From Nectonema munidae (taxonomy: Eukaryota; Nematomorpha; Nectonematoida; Nectonematidae): DNA of 64,000 nucleotides. The number at the start of each line of letters is the position of its first letter. The stretch's first letter is position 1. A model generated the notes under the pieces. The model did not search any database, was not told where the DNA came from, and saw only the letters and a program-made list of their open reading frames with translations. Location: positions 512,001-576,000 of the forward strand of contig JAUIRK010000945.1 in assembly GCA_030549495.1 (NCBI GenBank). The letters run 5' to 3'. The translations under genes and the position numbers were made by a program. This document shows, one piece after another, positions 58,860 to 64,000 of the stretch.

Positions 58860-61800
58860 ATCAGAGTTAAAATTGTGTCTTTCAATGCACACATCAAATG
58901 TCACATATGTTCCGGCTACATTATTGAAGCTACCGCTATTTCCGACTGCTTACACACATGTACCACTTTTTATCTTTGCTTTTTTTTTTTTAAATAAACG
59001 CGTTTTCCAAGTTCAAAATGATTCCAAAGACTCCACAATTGTGTACCTCTAATATTTTTTCTTTTGTGAACGTATAATAAAGGAAGAAGTCATGATTTCA
59101 TACGTCAATCAAATTTGTATTGTATAGAGGGAAAACTTTCTTCCTAAATTTATGCCAGAATTTTGATATTCCTAACCTTTTGTTGAGTATCAGTGGCACA
59201 CCTTCAAATATAAAATTCTCATTGAAAAAGAAGACGTTCAATTAATTAATCTTAAAAATTCCTCATTTGTCAATACATTTCAAAACGCTGACTCTTTTTA
59301 ATCATCACGTAGACGCATTATTTTTCTGGAGAAGAGCTTCCTAACTTCTTCAGGTATGAACTTCTTATCAATTAATAATCATGGAAACTCCGAACCACTA
59401 TCAGATTAGTGAAGTTTGAGGTAATCAATATATTTTTAAGCCGTTTAATTAGAATTATACTACTACTTTTCAATTCCCTTCATTCATAGGAAATAATATT
59501 TAGAATAACATTTCAATCGATATTTGCAGAATGTTATGGATTTGAATGTTATGATATAAAGCAAAGTCTGTATCTGTCTTTATGAAAAAAAAAGTCACTG
59601 AAAACAGATATATATTTTTTTTAATCTTCTATTCTCACTATATTTTTGTACTTTTTGGAAATAAGAAATAGAAAAAATAATTTCCAACGATTCAGACTGA
59701 GTATTATGTATTTGAATGATTATGCTTATATGTATGGAAAAAAGTCTTATATAGGTGGAAAAATATTATATCTTATATAGGTGGAAAAATCATCCACCAG
59801 GAGACAAATGGATGCTGATGTATATATATAATCTATCTCATAGCCTGTAATGTTGAACGCAGGTAGACAGCTCGTTTCTGCCATTCCCAAGCTGTATACT
59901 ATGGTGGAATGCTCGAAAAAAATCCTGTAAAGAACTGATAGACAATGTTTTTAACTTTGGGTTCAAATTTTGCTAGATGTAAGATTTAATATAACTCATT
60001 CGGGGCGACGATGTTACATAAGTTATTACTTATACTTTTTCACGATATTAAATAATATTATTGTCAAATAATCAAAATAAAATTCTGTAATCAAAGAATC
60101 GAAAAATATTCTTTAAAAAATCAAAAAACATGAAACTTTCTGTTCATATTTTGCTAGATGTAAGATTTGATATACCTCATACGATGTTACAAAAGTTATT
60201 ACCTATATTTTTGCAATTTGCACGATATTAAATAATATATTTGTCAAATAATAATAATCAATATAAAATCCTGTATTCAAAGAATCGAAAAATATTCTTT
60301 AAAAAATGAAAAAATATTTATTCTTTTCAAATATATCGTTGTCTCCCGCTACTTTTAGAATAGAAAGATAAAGTAGTTTCTCTAATCATTTTTATCAAAT
60401 CATACATATAGGAAACTAAAAGTAACGGGAGCCAACGATATATTTAAAACAAATAAATATTTTTTCATTTTTTAAAGAATATTTTTCGATTCTTTGATTA
60501 CAGAACTTTATTTTGATTATTATTATTATTATTTAAAATCGTGCAAATTGCAAAAATATAGGTAATAACTTTTGTAACATCGTATGAGGTATATCAAATC
60601 TCAAAGATCCAAGGATATAGTAGCTCTTTAGTTGAAACAGGAAGTAAGAGTTGGCTCTGCGTATTTTAGATCCTTAAGTGATTTGAGTCAGAGTCGTATA
60701 TTTTCTTTGCTTCTCTGCAACGCTAGAGTGAGCCCTGAATATTTGGGTTTCGGAAATTTTTTTGCTTTCCGCATTAAATCGTATCTTTCGATTCATCCCA
60801 TTCACATCCAACTGGAAGCGCGTGTTACACACATGTGTATTTTTACCATTTCAGTCTGTAAAAGTTGTATAGTGAAGTTTCTGCAGTCTTCCACTTCTTG
60901 TCCGAGATGCGGGCTCAAACTCTCTGAAACGAATCCTCTTTGCGCGCTGCAACCAGACAGAAACATTCAAGAAATCATTTACAAACTTCTGCCACAAGTC
61001 GCGAGCAGTAAGTGTGCTTCCCTCTTTATTCCTAATTTTTAGCTCTTTGAAGACAAGTGTGACACCGTTACAATGTATCCCAAAATTTGGGAAAGAAGGC
61101 AAACGATTTGTCCCTAAAATTCTGGTCCTCAAAGCGCTAAAAGACAACTAAAACACAACCCCCAATTGTTACTTATTTCCTTGGAATCCACTCCCGTATT
61201 GAATTAAGCGATGAAGTAGCTTAGTTTGGACGAATTAATCACAACACCATATGGATGGACCCTTATGTGCCACATTTTTTTGAATGAGTTAGATTTTATT
61301 CTTTTTCCACCATTCCCAAATTGGATGTATATTCCGATCCAAATAATATTCCTAAAAAACGTCTCCCAATGAAAATGAATGGTTTTCTCATCACCATTTT
61401 TCCCTCGTAAGAAATCAAAGATTTTTATCGTTAAACCGCTCGCTCTTAACGTTGTTTATCTCATTCTTTTCGCGTTCTTGTTAGGACTGTATCTATCTAT
61501 CTATAAATCAACATGTCAGTTCTTGTAAACTTCTTTGTATCTTACAAGATCAAATTTGAACTAAGATGATTTGAATTTAATTTGATTTTTTTTGAACTAA
61601 GATGATTGAAACGTGGATATAGTGAGCGATAAAAGTCAACTTTCTCTGGTTGTTAGTGGGACCAAAAGGCCAGGTACACCCTGGACTGAGCATTTCGGTC
61701 GGTCTCAGGATATCCAAAAGATATAAGCATTTATAAGCAGCTGAGTTGCTAAGTCGAGTTTGTTCAAGTGAAAAATCAAGCAACTTGCTTAATAGAGCTT

Positions 61801-63289
61801 CATTTGGATCTCTTGCTAAATTTTTGGAATTGTAAACAACAAGTTATCAAATATATTATTGTCAATTATATTTACATTATATTCTATTATCCATTATAAT
61901 TATAAAATTTTTATATTTATTAAATAATAAATGCTAATAATCACCTAAACATCGTGAGACTTGATTCATAAATTAGAGTTGCTTATAAAAAATGCGGGTA
62001 ATAATGACTTATGAACTAAGTGTTATATTGCAGATGTGCAGTACCGACTTTGCTTCTGATGTTTATTCATGAGAATACAAGCATTTATGACATAATGCAA
62101 AAAGAAGTACAATTACGCGTATTAGCAATATCACTCAATTACTCTAAAAACTCTGAAAGTGCTTGCAAATATTTTGTCTACAATTCTTCAAGATGCTCCC
62201 AAAGATCAATCCCGATAGAAGCGTTCCAAGAAAACAGCGAAGGATTATTATCAGCTTAATTAAAACAGAAAACGGATCCTCATTGTAATTCTTGGAAGGA
62301 ACATGTACGGTTATTATGGCCCTGCGTGTCATTTTGGGGAGGACGTAAATTCCACCAATGAAACTTGTAAAAAGTTTAAGTAAAATATATCAAATTGTTA
62401 TTTTATATTCATTATTTTGAAAATATAATAGCGAATACAAAATACTAAACGAGTTTATAATTACGAAAACTTACAAAATATTTAAATGTTCTTCCTAGTT
62501 TAGCAGGAAATAATCTTCCAGCGCAAGCCAGAATAAAGAAGATGAGATCTGAGTTAGATTATAATCATTTCAAGAATATTACAGCAATCAAAAGCATAGA
62601 AGCGCATCTAGCTTCCTAATTTTTAAAACAAAATATAAGTTGGCATATTTACATCAAGCTGCCTTTATCAGCGTTACGAAACAAGGTGGAGGAGAAGCGG
62701 AGTGATATCTAATGAAATCTAGGAATCGGGCTTAGCTTTTTTAATTATTTTAAATAAAGAAAAATGGAATTTATTTTTTAAAAGACTGCGGAATCGAAGC
62801 CGGAAGTAAGGGGTGAGTTGAAATATTGTACATTTTTGAGTATTTGGAGTCGGTGTTGGCTTTTGTAAGTAGGTAATAATAATGTAAGGCTTTTGGAGCT
62901 CTACTCCTGTGATTCCACAAGCTTTTTAATTTCATATATCAAAGAGAGATTTTAAATCCTTAACAAAAAAAGAAAACTTGAAACTTGAAAAGTAAAGCTT
63001 CGTACTTTACAGTATTTAATGACCGAAGTATGCAAATGGACGTAATTCAGACAAATCGAGAGTAATTTTTTGTTTTTCCCAGTGCTCATGTCCAGCAAAT
63101 ATTTTGTTCAGGCGAAGCAAAGCGGCGCTTAGCCTTCAAGAGTAACAGTGCGAGCAGTGTAGAAGCGGAAGGCGTCGCTCTCTCCTCGAAGTACAAAACA
63201 AAGATCATTTCGTGTCCGGAGCCGAGTCACTTGTCTTCACGCTCCTCCTTCGACAGTGACACTCTCATCCCCTTCCAACTGATTCTTGT
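58860..63289 (+). CDS. PCGF: Polycomb group RING finger protein (PCGF family), internal exons
   Basis: PCGF proteins pair with RING1 in PRC1 and help monoubiquitinate H2A in chromatin. Exon 58860-58959 encodes IRVKIVSFNAHIKCHICSGY, then IIEATAISDCLHT. It ends with one base (T) before GTACCA; exon 60855-61007 supplies TC, completing Phe of the diagnostic CLHTFCKSCIVKFL, then SSTSCPRCGLKLSETNPL and NIQEIIYKLLPQVAS, and ends in phase 1 at GTAAGT. Exon 63112-63289 starts with GC, completing Ser, and encodes EAKRRLAFKSNSASS and a Ser-rich linker to LIPFQLILV, probably the start of the RAWUL domain, before the donor GTAAGA. All eight C3HC4 zinc ligands are present. CPRCG and ETNPL favour PCGF5/3, while FCKSCIVKFLQ favours PCGF1/2/4. 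The remaining RAWUL exons lie beyond 64000. If the last donor is not used, a TAA follows at 63291. Confidence 0.87.
59969..60601. repeat. Direct plus long inverted repeat (hairpin element) in PCGF intron
   Basis: A unit starting TTTTGCTAGATGTAAGATTT occurs at about 59969 and again at about 60150. The second copy forms the left arm of a large hairpin: 60163-60358 pairs with 60416-60601, starting with 62 nearly perfect bases (AGATTTGATATACCTCATAC...), around a 57-bp loop. Related sequence interrupts the SINE at 49336-49500 and occurs as a scrap at 3324. The termini and a target duplication are not clear. Confidence 0.75.
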
Positions 63290-64000
63290 GTAAGATTTTT
63301 CCTTTCGCTTTAACGCAGCCCCATATGGTGGCATTAGTAGGCCAATTTAAAGACAATAAAGCCAATTTTTTCAATTAACTATAGCAAATGTAAAAAATTA
63401 TAATATGTCATAATTATTTCACCCCAATGGGTATATCTGTTTAGTTATTTAAAAAAAAAATTATATCAATAAAGTCAATTTTTTCCGGGATAAAGTTAAA
63501 ATTAAAAAAATATATTTTTTTTGCCATTTTTGATTTATTTTTGAAATTTCTTTTTCTTCTTTCAAGCTGAATGCCACCAATGTCGCATAAAATAAAATTA
63601 TCTGCTTTCAAAACTAAAAAAGAAAACACGCAATTTTGTCGTCAAAACCTGAGTCTTAAAAGATTTAAATTCCTAACATTTACCAATAATTTAATTAATA
63701 ATCCTAATCAAACACGTTTCAATATATTATTTTTTAGATTGAGAGCTGGATGTTAAAATTCTTTTACAAAAGAAATGTCTCGTTTTAAAACAAGTTGTAT
63801 TTACTGGTATATCGAATGTCTGCTTATAAGTTAATTTTTTACTGGTTAGTTAGTTTTCTATTGATTAAATTGATTAATTAGTTATATTTTAAATAATTAT
63901 TGAATGTTTTCTTAAAAATAATCATAATTCTAAAAATGTCAGGGTACCTTAAGAACTAATCCCGTACCATCTTTGAAATTAAATGCCCTTTTTTGATTCG
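63290..64000 (+). other. Intron of the PCGF gene to the window edge
   Basis: From the donor GTAAGA onward I see no exon that continues the PCGF frame (phase 2 needed). The acceptor-like TTTCAAG near 63565 gives an immediate stop in that phase. AT-rich, with no repeat ends recognised. Confidence 0.4.

Noticed and set aside
61008-61042. A 35-bp intron ending at the CTAATTTTTAG before 61043 in the PCGF gene
   Set aside because: Using it brings an immediate stop in frame; joining to 63112 keeps the frame and gives the expected basic linker.

Overview
This window looks like nuclear DNA of an AT-rich invertebrate animal (about 70% A+T by eye). It has spliced host genes with GT-AG introns from about 54 bp to several kb, a Polycomb RING gene, a dense load of degraded transposons, and a tRNA-derived SINE family. 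An arthropod-like animal would fit, but nothing I can see fixes the phylum. I saw no bacterial operon logic, CRISPR array, rRNA, retrovirus, LTR element or Polinton.

Four host genes can be supported, all on the + strand. (1) The last two exons of an NPC2/ML-domain lipid-binding protein (1694-3801). (2) An intronless, secreted M2 peptidase of the ACE family (12960-14675), with a TATA box and four CCAAT boxes upstream. (3) A complete five-exon malic enzyme (39826-45591, 575 codons), assembled from splice sites and matching exon phases. (4) Three exons of a Polycomb-group RING finger protein (58860-63289, running off the right edge), with a possible first exon and a perfect E2F-type palindrome upstream near 56.5-56.8 kb. 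They do not form a pathway; they are ordinary housekeeping or secreted-protein genes separated and invaded by repeats.

The rest is mostly repeats. 1-9 kb: two internally deleted hAT elements (one carrying a SINE) and a TTAA-flanked MITE. 16-23 kb: hAT relic, MITEs, and an I-type LINE with RNase H inserted into a TTAA-family repeat. 29-32 kb: an APE-type LINE. 32-36 kb: SINEs and several hAT-type nonautonomous elements. 36-39 kb: an L2/CR1-like LINE tail and a piggyBac-like relic with an inverted arm. 42-44 kb: inside malic enzyme intron 3, a 1.4-kb TTAA element and then three MITEs end to end sharing TTAA sites. 46.6-47.6 kb: a second copy of the I-type LINE in the opposite orientation. 49.8-56.0 kb: a LINE split by a 2.4-kb piggyBac element. 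57-60.6 kb: a hAT MITE with a perfect 8-bp target duplication and a long hairpin repeat inside a PCGF intron.

The most interesting pattern is in the TTAA elements. The piggyBac copy has the asymmetric ends known from Trichoplusia piggyBac: a terminal repeat and then a palindrome, with a short spacer at one end and a long spacer at the other. Several MITEs in the window keep this layout and a shared CAGACGAT core, but each carries a different, still self-complementary palindrome at the same distance from the end. Three such MITEs sit head to tail in the malic enzyme intron.
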